NCBI GenBank assembly: GCA_914767885.1
Contig: CAJZBQ010000036.1
Span: 744,001-808,000 of the forward strand
Direction of reading: 5' to 3'
DNA length: 64,000 nucleotides
Source of the DNA: Blepharisma stoltei
Taxonomy: Eukaryota; Ciliophora; Heterotrichea; Heterotrichida; Blepharismidae
How positions within the stretch are numbered: the stretch's first letter is position 1; each line of letters begins with the position of its first letter. The position numbers and the translations under genes are program-made. Below the pieces are notes generated by a model, which searched no databases, was not told the DNA's origin, and saw nothing but the letters and a program-made list of their open reading frames with translations. Positions 42,430-54,347 of the stretch are shown here, in pieces.

Positions 42430-43455
42430 ATGGACAGCACCTATGCAATCCAGCTCTTATCACCCCTGAGTGAAAGTACAACTGACACGGCCCTCCCCCC
42501 TAAAAAAATTCGAGTTTTAACTTTAAATTTATTTCTTCGGCCTCCTTTGATTAAAAATAACAAAAGTGACTACAAAGATGAAAGACTGACTTACTTCATA
42601 AATGAGATTCTGGATAGCTATGACCTCATATGCTTGCAAGAAGTCTTCGGTACTTTAACCAGGAGAAGGAATCGACTGATAAAGAGTGCTGTTCAGGCTG
42701 GCTTTTACTTTTCCCAGTCCCCTGCTCCCAGTTTTTGGTCTAACCAAATTACTGACGGAGGATTACTAGTTCTCAGCAGGTTCCCTATTATTGAGCAAGA
42801 CTTCCAAGGGTTTTATAATGGGATGGGACCAGATTTATTTACCTTTAAGGGTGTTATATACTGTAAAATTTCTATTTCTGGAGAAACTGCTCATGTTTTT
42901 TCTACCCATACACAAGCATCTTACCACACAGACGATGCAAAACTGTTCCAGTATTATAGAAATATAAGGAGAAACCAATTGAAAGTCATGAAAAGCTTTA
43001 TAGACGTGAAGACCCAGGACAGCAAAGACTTAGTCTTGGTTCTAGGTGATATGAACGTCGATGGCCGAGAAAAGCTGAAAGACCCAGTCTTCCCCACAGT
43101 TGAGTGCCAAGATGACTATGAGCAGATGATATCTATCCTCTTTGGCGATTCCTTATGCAACTATAAAGATCTGATCAGAAGCAAATATGGATTTTCCCCT
43201 ACCACCTTCGGCAAAGTCCTTCCAAATGGCGAACCTGAAGAAACCGTCCTCTCCCATATAGACGAAGCTTCAAAAGACTTGTCACTTGACTACATTTTCG
43301 CAATGAACTTAGAATCAAGCGTAATGGTTACATAGGCATTTGACTACAGCGTTAGTGACACTTATGTGGAGCCGTTTTACGTTTCCAATAAACACTTTAC
43401 CCGGGTCAGTGATCATTATGGCATCCAAACGTGTCTTTATTTAAAGACCAGTTAG
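42430..43455 (+). CDS. neutral sphingomyelinase-type endonuclease/exonuclease/phosphatase-fold enzyme
   Basis: 336 residues. All active-site blocks of the DNase-I-like family are visible: LTLNLFLRPP, the metal-binding LQEVF (Glu), GGLLVLSRFPI, FSTHTQASY (His), LGDMNVDGR (Asp and Asn), LDYIFAM (Asp) and, after a 15-nt intron, VSDHYGIQ with the catalytic Asp-His. The N-terminal position of NLF and the HTQASY block fit neutral sphingomyelinase/phospholipase C-type members, which hydrolyse sphingomyelin to ceramide. Substrate is inferred from resemblance only. There is no clear TM segment, unlike nSMase1. The ATG at 42430 follows an AT leader. The ankyrin-DHHC gene follows 53 bp downstream. Confidence 0.9.
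43321..43335 (+). other. 15-nt intron
   Basis: GTAATGGTTACATAG. It removes an in-frame TAG and restores ESS|AFDYSVSD leading to the catalytic SDH motif. Confidence 0.95.
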
Positions 43456-43508
43456 CAAGCCAAATGGCTCAATAGTATGATATAGATAATCAATTAAAAA
43501 TAAATATC

Positions 43509-45195
43509 ATGGATTCCTCAGAAACTCAAAACCCTTTCATCAGTCGAATAAATGACCTAGCCCACGGGAATATCCAGGTCGCTGACTTATACGCTTATAT
43601 GAAAGAAAATGCTATAAACCCTGCAAAACATATAGGAAAAGATGGGTATACTGCGCTACACATTTGTGCACTTAACAGCATGACCTCACTAGTAAAATTC
43701 TTGATAAGATATGTGCAGGAGTTTTTACCAAACCAGGCAGATACCATTATTAAAAGCTGAGTTAACCAGCCCTCGACTGAAGGGTTTACTTGCATTCAAT
43801 TAGCAGCATTTAGAGGAAATATGGTAAAAATTACGTAGAAATTAGCAAAATTACTGCTGAAGTTAGGCGCAAACCCGAAAACAGTGACAAATCAAGGGCT
43901 AAATATCATGCACATCGCAGCGCAAGGCGACCAAATGAATATGCTGGCGTTGTTTGAAAGCATGGGGATCACTTATAACTTGAAGGACAAAAAAGGGGCT
44001 ACACCTCTGCATATAGCTGCTAATCAAGGATGCGAGGTCGCAATGTCAGTTCTGCTGTCTTGGCCTGCAGAAGTGAATGCAGTTGACGATGAAGGGCAAA
44101 CTCCTCTTCATTTGGCAACTATTTCTGGAAATGCTCGATGTGTCAGGAATTTACTGCTAAAAGGAGCAAACACCGAAACCAAAGACAAAAGAGGCCAAAC
44201 TCCGATGATGATTGCAAAGGAACTTAATCATGCGACAATCATTTCTTTGCTTAATGAGCCTGGGCTGTGGTCACTTTGCGGAATTAAACCTCCGCAGCGA
44301 CCGGTTAAATACAAAAGAGGACTTTTGGCATTGTTTGTGGTACTTTTGGTGGTAGGAATTACTGGAAACATTCTCTTTATTTACAGAAACAACTACTACA
44401 TTGCGATATCTGCAATAGAATTTGTCTTTCTATTAATTATTTGCAATAAAGACCCTGGATATTTGAAGAACAATAAAGGAAACACTCTGTTGTCTCTCTG
44501 TGAGGAATATGACAGTGTTCAAATTTGCCCTGAATGTATAATCAAAAGACCTCCAAGATCAAGGCACTGCCAAACCTGTGATACTTGCGTAGAGAAATTC
44601 GACCATCACTGTCCTTGAATCAATAATTGCATTGGAGCCCGCAATTTAGGCCTTTTTTATTTGTTCCTTATCATGACTCTTTTAGTCCTCATTTCCAATG
44701 CCATTTTTGATGCCTTACTCCCCTCTCCATGAGCGAGCAAAAATAATTCTGCTCACTCATTTATGTAACATAATTTTTTGCTATCTCATGAGAAAGTTAG
44801 CATTTTTTACATCTGAATACTACTTTATCATAGAGCTTCCATCAATTGTGCAGCAAATCTTATGCATATTTTTCTTTCTGATTTCTTTCGGCTTTATAGC
44901 TCCTGTGCTACTGTTATTTACAGTGCAAACCAGAAATTTCTGGACGAATACAACAACTAATGAGAGATATTCAAGATCAGCGAGAATTGCGCTGACACTT
45001 GATAGATCAGATTCAGATTCAATGGTAGACAGAAAGAGCGTCTTCAAGAATTGGAAAGAAATGTGCTGTAATTCGGATAAGCAAGGCTCATATGGAACTG
45101 GGTATGAAGTAAACGAGCCAATGGACAATGAAATAAGGTTCACATGGATTGCAAGTGAGCATGAAAAAGCTCTGAGAAAACCTTTATTAGGATAG
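43509..45195 (+). CDS. ankyrin-repeat DHHC palmitoyltransferase (ZDHHC17/Akr1-like)
   Basis: 538 residues after removal of a 15-nt intron (43824-43838) and a 55-bp IES (44716-44770). Ankyrin repeats span about residues 38-240 ([59 protein letters not shown]). Two TM helices come next, then the DHHC cysteine-rich domain ([31 protein letters not shown], shown in full in the frame with W from TGA). A third and fourth TM and the TTxE motif (TTTNERYS) follow. These enzymes S-palmitoylate proteins at the Golgi, with ankyrin repeats binding substrates. Length and order match the Akr1/HIP14 group. Without the IES removal the frame stops at TAA just after residue ~420. Confidence 0.95.
43824..43838 (+). 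other. 15-nt intron
   Basis: GTAAAAATTACGTAG between ATG and AAA codons in an ankyrin repeat (FRGNM|KLAKLL). Confidence 0.95.
44716..44770. mobile_element. minimal 55-bp IES derived from a family-1 MITE
   Basis: It starts TTACTCCCCTCTCCATGAGC and carries the inverted pair GAGCGAGCAAAAA and TTCTGCTCACTC, the two TIR cores of family 1 with almost no interior. Joining TA at 44716-44717 to TA at 44771-44772 restores [11 protein letters not shown] in frame; without this the frame stops. Confidence 0.85.
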
Positions 45196-45562
45196 GTAAT
45201 AAGATAAGCCTTTTAGAAAGAGATAATAAATATGGATATGGATTTTCTGTGATGAACGAAACTTGACCTGCTATGTGTAGAGAGTTAAGACTGATCTATT
45301 ATATTTGGTAAATTAAGCGCTTTAATAGCTAGAGAAATTAAAGAAAGGCTGGACCGGGAAGGATTCGCTTTATACTAATTGAATACTGAATAAAAATAAA
45401 TTTGTGGTAATAAGGCAAAGTAGCAAAAGGAGTGCTTCAGCTGATATGAATAGCTCATCCTTTTTGCTTGTAGATAAAGCAGATTTTCTGCACAGCAACT
45501 GCGTCTTTTGTAATTCAGTAAGAGGAAAAAATTCTTATTACAAGAGAAGGATATATTATTAG
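45196..45562. other. gene-free convergent gap
   Basis: AT-rich; nothing recognisable apart from stops in all frames. Confidence 0.5.
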
Positions 45563-48500
45563 TTAAATTTGTGATAATATGTTAACAATTGTGCTAGCTT
45601 CTTGCATTATTCTCCTCAGCGCACTTGCTGAATAATTATAAATTTCATTCAGCTCTTGATTTTCTTTTTCATTTGAAATTTTTTCGTATACTTCGCTGAT
45701 GTGCCTATCTTCGCCATTTATCAAGTCATACAGCGAATTTATTTTTTCAATGATTTCTTGGCTATTTATAGGCTTAACAGCTAACAAGCATCCTCTCAGC
45801 CCTGACAAAAATTTAGCAGAAACTGAGTCTAAGTTCAAAACTCCTGATTCTACAAGGTCCTGTGTGATAGCATGAAATTGGGAGGAAACATAATCCATGG
45901 ATGATATTTTGGATAATATTTTAGAAGCTTCCAAATAAAAATTAAATTCTCTTTTAGCTTGGTTTTCTGACGAAATTGCATAGTTTTCTAATTTCGAGCA
46001 TAGTGTATTAATTCATGAGCAAAATGTCGGATTTTTGGCTGAAAGTTGCTCAATAAGAGAATTCATTTTAGTTGATTTCCCACTTTCTTCATGTGAAGTC
46101 ACTTTATTTATTCTTTCTTCCAGGTAGCGCAAAATCAATTCGAATTCTTTGACCCTTTTCTGGAAGCTTATTTTATCGGTCTCTTTCTTTTTCTTTATTT
46201 TTTCTAATTCTTGCTGCAAAACATTGGAATTCTCATATGATAATTTTTGCTCAAGCTGAGATATTTTGTCTTGAAGCTCATAAATTTGCTTATTGTAGTT
46301 ATTTGATTGGGAATTATCCAAATTTTCTAAATCTCTTCTTGAGTGATTGCTGAGAGATCGTTGATGAAAATATTGAAGTTTTGGAGGAAGAAATTCATTA
46401 AAAGACCTATTGCTATTAGAACCCTCTTTTTCAGGTTTAGAATAAGTGCCCAATATTTCAATTTCTTTTTTCTGATTGATAATAGTTACTGAACAGTTCT
46501 GCAGCTCATTTTCTAATTTCCCCACTCCGTGAGCAAACAAAAATATTTTGTTCGGCTCATAAAGGAGATTATTTTTTAATTAAAAAATTTATACATAAAA
46601 TTTTAGAGAATTGTTTTTATGAAATCTAAAAAAATCTCAATTCAAAATTGTAAAGCAAGAATTAGCTTTATTTCTAAAATTTATTTTTAAATGCAGATGT
46701 TGAAATTTTAATAAATAATCAAGATTTTACTAATTACCGCTTATTGATCAAAATATTTTTCATAAACATTTTGCATTAAAAAAATTTTTTGCTAGCTCAT
46801 TGAGATGGCACCAAAAACATGAACTTTCCAATTATTTTGTTTTCTCACAGAGAGGGAGAGCAAGTCTTGAATTTTCAAGTCTTTCATTTTCAACTGCTGA
46901 ATGATTTCATTCTTATCTTTCAGTTTATATATATAAGAATTTAATTCTGCAACTTGGTTTTTATAGTAATTCACTTCTTCTTCTAATTGATTTTGAAGCT
47001 TGATTTTCTCGCTGTTGTCCTCAGATGCGATTTCTTTTATTTGTTTTATTTGCTCTTGGAGTCTGAAAACCTCTTTATTTCACAGTTTTTCTCTTTCGCC
47101 CATACTCTCCTTCAAAACTCTTAATTTTTCATGCAAATTTCCTATATCTTGATTCAGTTCTCCATTTTTTTCTTCTTCTCCTTTCAATCCTCTAATTTTT
47201 GTAATTATTTCTCTCTTCAAGTCAGAAGTTTCTATTGGCATTTTCGTGATTTCTTCAGTTTTATTTAATTTTTCCCCTAAAAGTTCTCTTGTGCCATTTA
47301 AGCTTGAAATTGCAGAGCCTTTAAATTTCGAGGAAAACACGTGATAGATTTCAAGAATATCATTTCTAGCATCTTCTAGGTCTTTCTTTAGCTGAATCAC
47401 TTGCACACTTGAATGGCGAATGTAAGAAGGATCAAGAGAGTGGGCTCGTAAATAATTTTTCAAAGAAGAAAGCTTCATGTGAGCAGAAGACAAAGCAGAC
47501 GAAAAGGTTTTCTCAGAGGTTGGGATTATTTCATCAATTATTATAGCGTGAAGGAGCTTTATTTCTTCTTGCAAAAAATCAAGATGTGACTGAAGGTTAA
47601 TTTGGATTTCTCTTTCGTTTGATATTTTGTCAATAGAAAGTTTTTCTTTAGCAGCAATTGTTCTTTGATAATCTTTGATAATATCCATTAAAACTGATAC
47701 AGTTTCTTCTGATTCAGAGAGCTTTTGTTTAAATTCTTCGCATCTCATCGCCCAGCTTTCAATTTCTGCTCTTATGCTATCTCCTTTATCGCTTGCAACC
47801 ACTACTGAGCTTTTTATGTTTTCTGCTTCTTTGTTCACAAAACTTAACAAAACCTCTTTTAACTTCTTTTCTCGATAGAAAGCCCTATCTAATTCTTCTA
47901 TTAGATTCATTTCACTTATCTTGACTTTTTCTTCTGTTTTGTTTTCTTCTTTAGTATGACTTTCCAAAACGCTGTTGTTAATTTCAATATTTTCCATAGA
48001 TGCAGCTCTGGTATGCCTGATTTTGCTTGGTCTTTTATAAATTATTTGAGTCTTTAAGTCTTCTTCAATTTTGTCTTCTTCTGCTTCTTCCTTACTCCCC
48101 CCCTCCGTGAATGAACAAAAACCATTAGAAAAATCGCTATTTTTTGCCCAAAAACCCACCCTCTGTGAGTGAACAAAAATTTTTTTAATAGAAAATTTTT
48201 TTATGGAAAAAAAAATTGATATATAAGTGATAAATTAGTATAATGAAATCTAAAGCTTATTCTGTTTAATTTTAAACGAATTGCTTTTTTTAAAACATAA
48301 ATTTTATAAATTAAATTAATATTTGCTTTCCAATTTTTGCGAATTAGGATTTTTTAAATTCCGAAAAAAAAAATTTTTTATAACAAACTTTTAAAAAAAA
48401 AAAAAAAATTAACCCCCCTCCGTGAGTGAACAAAATTGTTTTATTCACTCACTCACAGAGCGGGGGAGTTAGGCAATAAATGTGCCAAAACATTTTTTGC

Positions 48501-50547
48501 ATGATGCTTTAAAGCCAGAAGTTCAGAATCTCTTGTTTGATTGTCATCCTTTAAATTTTTAATAATCTGTTCTTTTTCCTTAATTGTGTTTTCTAGCTCT
48601 TGTATTATTTGGCAATTCTCATTAAAAATTTCAGCTCGTTTTTGACTGAATTTCTCGATTTCTTTAAGTTTGATTTCAAGCTCTTCAAGAGCTAATTCCA
48701 ATCCTGCTTTTTCTTCTTTTAATTGCGATATTTTTCGTTTCAATTTTTGCTGCTCATTCCAATGGACTTCTTTTAAGCTCTCTATATTATTTTGTAACGT
48801 AATATCTTGCATTTTTGACTCTGCTGCTTTTAGCTCTTCTATATGGTTAGCTAATTGAACGTTTTCTTCTTCAAGTTCTTGTACAGAATTTTGCAATTTT
48901 TCTACTTTTGACTCTGCATTTTGAAGCTCTTCAATCATTCTATCCAATTCATCCTTCAGCTTGATAATCATTTTCTGTGCTTTTTCCAAGTGGCTTGTTT
49001 TTATTCTTAATTCTTCTAAATTTGCTGATAAATTAGCTTCTAACATTTTAGTCTTTTCTTCCTCATCTCTTGTTTGACGCAGCAAGTCAGAAAAGCTTCC
49101 TTCTTGCTGCTCTATAAGATCTCTTAAGTTATCGACATCTTTTTGCAAAGAATTTTTAGAGATTTCAGTCTCTTTCAGTTTTTCAGATAAGTTTTGTATT
49201 ATTGCATCTTTTTGTCTGATTTCCTTAAGAATTTCTTTATTGGAAATATCTTTTGAGGATTTATGAGAATCTTCTTTATATATTTTTTGTAGCTCTCTTT
49301 CAGAGTCTAAAAGCTCTACTTTTAAAGATTTAATTTGTTTTCTGTTGCTTTCAACTTCCAATTTTAAGTCATCAACTTCATCAATTAAATCTGAACACTT
49401 TTTGCAAGAAAATTCGTCTTTTATCTTTGGCTTTTCAAGCTGCTGTTTTAAATCAGATTAGATTTATGCTGGGTATTTATAGTCTCAACTTCCAATGGAG
49501 CAGCGCCAAATGCTACCAGTGGGATGGCAGAAACATGCAGGCACTTCCAACTTAGCATGAGACGGGTCGAAACTCCCAGTTTCTTGGTAGAGGTCTCCCT
49601 ATTTGATCCTCCCTTTGAGGATTTTATCGAATCTCAATTCCCAGCCCAAGCTTTTGCTCTCCTGCGTCAACCCTAGTAACCCCTGGCCAGATCGCCCTTG
49701 CTATCGGACCTTTTCAACTGGAGAGACTTACCCGTGATAGCGTTGGCGAGCCAGTTTCTGGTAAAAAAGATGAAAAGCTGCCTCTCAAAGCCAGGCCACT
49801 AAACAGCAGAAATAGTGTTGGGCCTCTCACCTTGAGGATAATCCAACCCTTGGGCAGCTACTTGCAACAAATAACCCACTCGGATATGCATAAGGAAGCC
49901 ACCACAGGAAGTACAGATCGCTCGTCACAGGCCATTTTATGTATATCAAGCTGCTGTTTTAATGCAGCTTTTTCCTCTATCATTTCATCAATAATTAAGT
50001 TCATCTCTTTTAATTCATTTTCTAATTCAAGAACCCTTTGTTTTAGTCATTCATTTTCCTTACTTCTACCTGTTTCGATTACTTTATCTGGGGATTGTCA
50101 CAAATTTTCGACTTGGTCTTCAATTGATTTTCTCACTGTTTCCCCCATTTGAGTTTTTTCTGCAAAAGCTCTGTAGTATTCAATAATTTTGTGTTCTCTA
50201 TCTATTAAATTGTTGATATCTTCTGACAGTGAGGCTATTAGGAGTTTGCAACTTTCAAATGGATTATTTGAATTTTGGTCGAATTCCATTCCTTTTTGAG
50301 TTTGCAAAAGGTTTGCAGATAAAAATCGTGGAGTATCACCTAAGTTTTCAGTGAGAGATATCGCTTCATCAAGGAGAGTTTCTTGAAAAGAAGAGTGCTC
50401 TAAGATAAGATGCTGAAGCGAAGATAGATTTTCTTTTAAAGAAGCGTAGTTTACATTGGTCTCGAATTTGAAATAAGCTTCTTTTATTCATTCTTTGATT
50501 ATCTGTAATTTAATATCCTGTGGGCGATAAATAGAGCGGTGTGGCAT
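45563..50547 (-). CDS. long coiled-coil protein (1,249 aa), cytoskeletal or centrosomal type
   Basis: Start MPHRSIYRPQDIKLQIIKEW at 50545-50547, with Trp from TGA. After removal of three inserts (49452-49962, 48092-48468 and 46517-46863) the frame is continuous and an exact multiple of three; every join lies in coiled coil (KAALKQQ|LEKP, AHLLP|KEEAEED, KIQD|LENELQ). The N-terminal ~110 residues are a compact helical region. About residues 150-1,100 are heptad-rich coiled coil, with a Cys pair (FSCKKCSDLIDEV) near residue 265. The C-terminal ~130 residues return to non-coiled helices (FLSGLRGCLLAVKP). No motor or kinase domain. Such proteins usually serve as basal-body or cortical scaffolds; the role here is inferred only from architecture. 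Confidence 0.85.
46517..46863. mobile_element. diverged family-1 MITE acting as IES
   Basis: The ends CCCCACTCCGTGAGCAAAC and TTTTCTCACAGAGAGGGAGA are decayed TIRs. On the minus strand the flanks are TTG on one side and TTA on the other, so the outer base or the core has drifted. Removing 347 bp restores KIQDLENELQNC. Confidence 0.8.
48092..48468. mobile_element. family-1 MITE acting as IES, inverted
   Basis: TTA-flanked (48092-48094 and 48469-48471), with the doubled TIR at the left. Removing 377 bp restores AHLLPKEEAEEDKIEED in the coiled-coil protein. Confidence 0.95.
49452..49962 (-). mobile_element. AAAATGGC-type retroposon in a coiled-coil exon
   Basis: A 17-bp target duplication (TCAAGCTGCTGTTTTAA) lies at 49435-49451 and 49946-49962. 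It is in minus orientation, starting ATAAAATGGCCTGTGACG on the minus strand and ending in an (ATCTA)-like tail. Apart from its first bases the body differs from the other copies, so it is a separate subfamily. Removing 511 bp restores the reading frame. Confidence 0.85.
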
Positions 50548-50816
50548 GAATTTTAAAATTATGAAAGTGCTTTAAGAAAATTAAAAATGGGATTGTGAAG
50601 CTATTTTATTGCAATTAATTTGAACTCTCCAGCACTATTTATTACTATAAAAATAGACTCCATGAAGTAATCTGAATTCAAATTTCCGATACTAAGACTT
50701 CTAAAATGGTATAGATATTTTGAAGACTCATACATCATTTACTACAAATTAAAAGCCAAAACTAAAATTTCTTTATTATTCAGCAAAAATATATTATAAA
50801 TTTAATTATTTATTGC

Positions 50817-51729
50817 TTATAAATCTTTTCTCCACAAAGTGATTTCTTGCTGTTTAAAGTATCTTCTATCTTCTTCATCTACAAGAACCAAATTCAAGAA
50901 ATGTCTGACAGAGAACTTATTATTCACATTGATATAAGTTGGTGTCATATTGAAAGCACTCAAAAACATTCTAATCGGTATAAGCTCTCCTCTCACTGGT
51001 GCTCCATCCATGACTTCATACTTGGCAATAGTTTCATTCTCATTCGTTGCAGTAGCTCCAGCTCCGATTGTTTCTCTTCTAATAATAGCAATCTCCATAT
51101 ACTTGATTCTAATTCTGACTAGCAAAAAGTTGACTTTCCCTACAATGCAGTCAGCCAAGTGATATTTATTTTTGTTGTACTCAAACTCGATGTGCAAGCA
51201 CTCTTCAATGCCGACTTCCATTTTAATTAAAGCGCTATCTTCAACTTCAGTTGATGTATTCATAACAGCAATTTCTTGCTCTCTTACTATATTTGATGAA
51301 AAATTCTTACGAATTATTGTCACCCTGAGCGTGTAGCGGACTCTGCAAAACCTGCCTTGATAAGTTTCGTACTGTTTGTCAACTTTGTTGAAGCAAAATG
51401 GAACAGTTGAGCTATCGGTAATTGTGCCTGGAGGTTCAAGGTCTTTTGATAGAGAGATGAAATCAGTGGTTTGGCTGCGCTCATAATTAATATCTAGGTA
51501 AAAATTACCAATACTGCCTAACAGTTCAACTTTGATGCCCTGGTGAACCATTTTTTTGCCTTTTTTGGGATTGATTATGAGACGACCAGATAGATCGTCA
51601 TTGCCAGTGTAGACAGGAAGGGTGGTCTCTTTGCCTGTAGCGTCTTTAAAAGTCGTGGTTTTGCGATCTTGAGTGTCGAGTTCAAGTTTCACCTCAGCCT
51701 TCTTGCCGAACTAAATAAAACCTCACCAT
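50817..51729 (-). CDS. VPS26: VPS26 retromer subunit
   Basis: 298 residues with the arrestin-like fold of Vps26. The ATG at 51727-51729 is followed at once by a 16-nt intron; splicing gives [16 protein letters not shown]. Diagnostic stretches are [14 protein letters not shown] and [13 protein letters not shown] (N-lobe), the [12 protein letters not shown] strand, and in the C-lobe the [22 protein letters not shown] block, [43 protein letters not shown]. Vps26 binds Vps35 in the retromer complex that retrieves cargo from endosomes. Length is typical (~300). No IES is present. Confidence 0.97.
51711..51726 (-). other. 16-nt intron directly after the VPS26 start codon
   Basis: GTGAGGTTTTATTTAG on the minus strand, positioned between ATG and TTC. 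Confidence 0.9.
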
Positions 51730-52002
51730 TTCTTTATATTCACTAAGATAGTGGATTAATAAATTAAAGGATTTAGAGAGTTAATTTCAAAACTAATTAA
51801 TAAAAAAGCAAAACATATGTAATTTCGCTACAGCTTAAATGATTTAATTTTTTTTCATAATTCATCATGCTTTATTTGCTATGAGATAATAGAGCTTTCA
51901 CATTAATTGAAGACCTTAAATTTCAATATTTTATTATTAGATCTGTTTATTTCTCTCTATTAAAATACTAAATAAAATTTTCCAAAATAGTTAGATGTTA
52001 AT

Positions 52003-53052
52003 ATGTCAAAAACAGCACCTCTCACACTCTCCAAGCTGCTAGGGAACTTTTTCGCTTTGTTCGTTCTGTTCGTCATATCATTCATTTACTACAACGTAGT
52101 TCATACATTTCATGACAGATATAGAGGTAATTTTTATTTAGAACCCAAAATCTTTTTATTTTTGTTCATTTTCCACTACTTATTATTTATGCTGCTTTGA
52201 TGCTTCTTCAGAGCAATGCTAACTGACCCAGGAGTTGTCCCACCGCTATGAGGGTTCTACATGGGTGACTCAGAGCAAAAAAGAAGACGCTACTGTTTAA
52301 TGTGCCATGTTTTCAAGCCAGAAAGATCTCATCACTGTTCAGCCTGCAACCGCTGTGTATTGAACATGGATCACCACTGCCGTAATGTTTAGTCAGCTTG
52401 GATCAATAACTGTGTGGGATTTTACAATCGCAAATTTTTCATTTTGCTGTTGGTCTATGTTTTGATTTCAACGACCCTAATCACTATTACTCTCTTTCCA
52501 ACAGTATATGCAAGCGTAAAACAAATCATTGAAAAAAGAGATATTTATGCGTATAAAGAGGCGGCCTTGTTCTCAGCTTACCTATTGAATTGCTTGCTGA
52601 ATGGGGTTATGTTCATGTTTCTCAAGTTTCATATCAAACTGATTTTTACAAACATCACCACTATTGAGAACATGGATAAGCAAAATCTTCCGAATTTAAT
52701 CGTATATAACAAAGGCTACAAGAGAAACTGGATTCAAGTCTTTGGAAGAAATCCTTGACTTTGGCCATTCCCGATGACTGGGAGATCAGGGAAGCCAGTC
52801 GGCGACGGAGTTATATGGAATGACGAAGTAGTACAGAACTTTGATGAAGAGATCCCTGCAAATGAAAATGAAGCAAGAAGGAGCTCAAGGCTCACCGGAT
52901 CTGGAGTGGCGGCTAGCCGTGAGAGATTAGCTTCACCAGTTAGGCAGGGAAATAGTTTAGAAGGAACTCGCAAAGAATTTGAAAGCACTTTGGATTCTTC
53001 GTCAAGGGTCAAAGCTGACTCGCATCATGTAGGATTACTCGTAAGTCCATAG
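52003..53052 (+). CDS. DHHC-type palmitoyltransferase, four-TM
   Basis: 344 residues. TM1 and TM2 fall near residues 10-32 and 47-68. The Cys-rich domain follows ([32 protein letters not shown]), then a 15-nt intron that splits the codon after DHHC to give P-W-INNCVGF, then TM3 and TM4 and TTIENMD (TTxE). FGRNPWLWPFP is typical of the PFA/ZDHHC plant-and-protist group. Catalyses S-acylation using the DHHC cysteine. The polar ~90-residue tail is Ser/Arg-rich. Four TGA codons read as Trp. It converges tail-to-tail with the next gene, only 6 bp apart. Confidence 0.95.
52382..52396 (+). other. 15-nt intron within the DHHC-PW motif
   Basis: GTAATGTTTAGTCAG splits the proline codon right after the catalytic DHHC; it contains an in-frame TAG if unspliced. 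Confidence 0.95.
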
Positions 53053-53058
53053 AATTAA

Positions 53059-53886
53059 TTAAGGATTAAGGGTAGCTAGCTCTACATCTTTTGCTTCTTT
53101 TTCTTCAGATCTCGATCTTCCAGAGCTCACCGCGAAACTTAGCATAAACCCTCTGAAAAACTGGCAAAAGATCGGCGGTAAAAAGATCGAAATTGTGACT
53201 AAAATCCATTCACATATGGCTTCAGCGTTTTCGTTTATAAACGCATTGGAGCTGGTTGAGTATGCCCAATTCCATTCAATAAGAGTTATTAGCGATAAAA
53301 ATGCAAAGAGTCCTAAAAACAGAGTCAAAATGAAGAACCAGCGCCTCTCTTGGACATTGAAAGTGCTGCGTGATTTCAATATCAAAGAGTAAACCAGAGA
53401 TCCCCAAGCGAGATTGACAAGCACAAAGCAGACTGATAAAAAGCTATAAACCGGCTCAAAGGGAATTATGTGTACACTGTTAACTTCATCTGTGAGGCTG
53501 ATAAAAGGTAATGTAATGCACGAAATCACTCCTAAATACAGAAGAGCAAGTCTTTTTCAATCTGGTAAGGATGATCCAAAATGGTAATAAGCTCCTGTAT
53601 ACATTAGAACAAGGACAAGTGCAAAAAATGTGCAAGAAACAATGAAGATCCTGTCATGTCCTCTAAAGCAGCCAATATAAGTCAGTGTAGGTAAAAAAGT
53701 GGAGCAAGAAAAATTAGTCAAGCAAGCTAGAAGCAAATTTGCATAAACCAAAATCGTCATGAGACCGGAAAACCAAAACATAATTTTGGGGATATTCATT
53801 GAGTATATTGATCTTCCTTCTTTTTGTCTGTAGATGAATACTGGAAGTGAAAATGATTGTCGAAATTCTTTATCGTTGCCTTCCAT
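53059..53886 (-). CDS. six-TM protein, Frag1/DRAM/Sfk1-like
   Basis: 275 residues with six hydrophobic segments (near residues 33-57, 82-106, 113-131, 148-172, 186-212 and 226-250). The pattern of TM spacing, a conserved-looking ICEWILV near the last TM and the short loops resemble the Frag1/DRAM/Sfk1 (CWH43 N-terminal) family, whose members act in GPI-anchor remodelling, plasma-membrane lipid organisation or autophagy. This assignment rests on pattern only. One TGA reads as Trp (LPDWKRLALLY). The acidic C-terminus (EEKEAKDVELATLNP) faces the cytosol by inference. Confidence 0.6.
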
Positions 53887-54347
53887 AATTTTATAAGTTT
53901 AAAAGAATTTCTGAGAGATAGATATATAAATAAAGAGAATTTAAAAATAAAAGAAATTAATCCAGTCTTTTTCTACCTTCTGGCAAAAAGGGTTTCTAGA
54001 TTAATAAAAATCTTTTCCAATTTCTGAGTTATGCATTGCCATGACAAAATTAAAAACATATATATTTTTTATTGTTGAAAATTGGATCATCAGTCATTCA
54101 GCAAGATTTTCAGGCTATATGATAGAAATATAATTATAAACTATTTTTCAAGTTTAATTAATTGTTTAAAGTTTAAAATATTTAAAAAAAATTAAAGTGA
54201 GCGTTTCTGATTATTTGTATTTTTATTAATTCAATTTAAAGTTGTTTCATGATCATTTTTCTTGGATAAGAAAGTTTATTTCCTATTATACTTTTGTCTC
54301 AAGTCAAATTAAAAGCTCCATTATTTTACAATTAGAACTTGTATTAA
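53887..54347. other. gene-free divergent gap
   Basis: AT-rich; two promoters expected; no repeat or RNA recognised. Confidence 0.5.
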
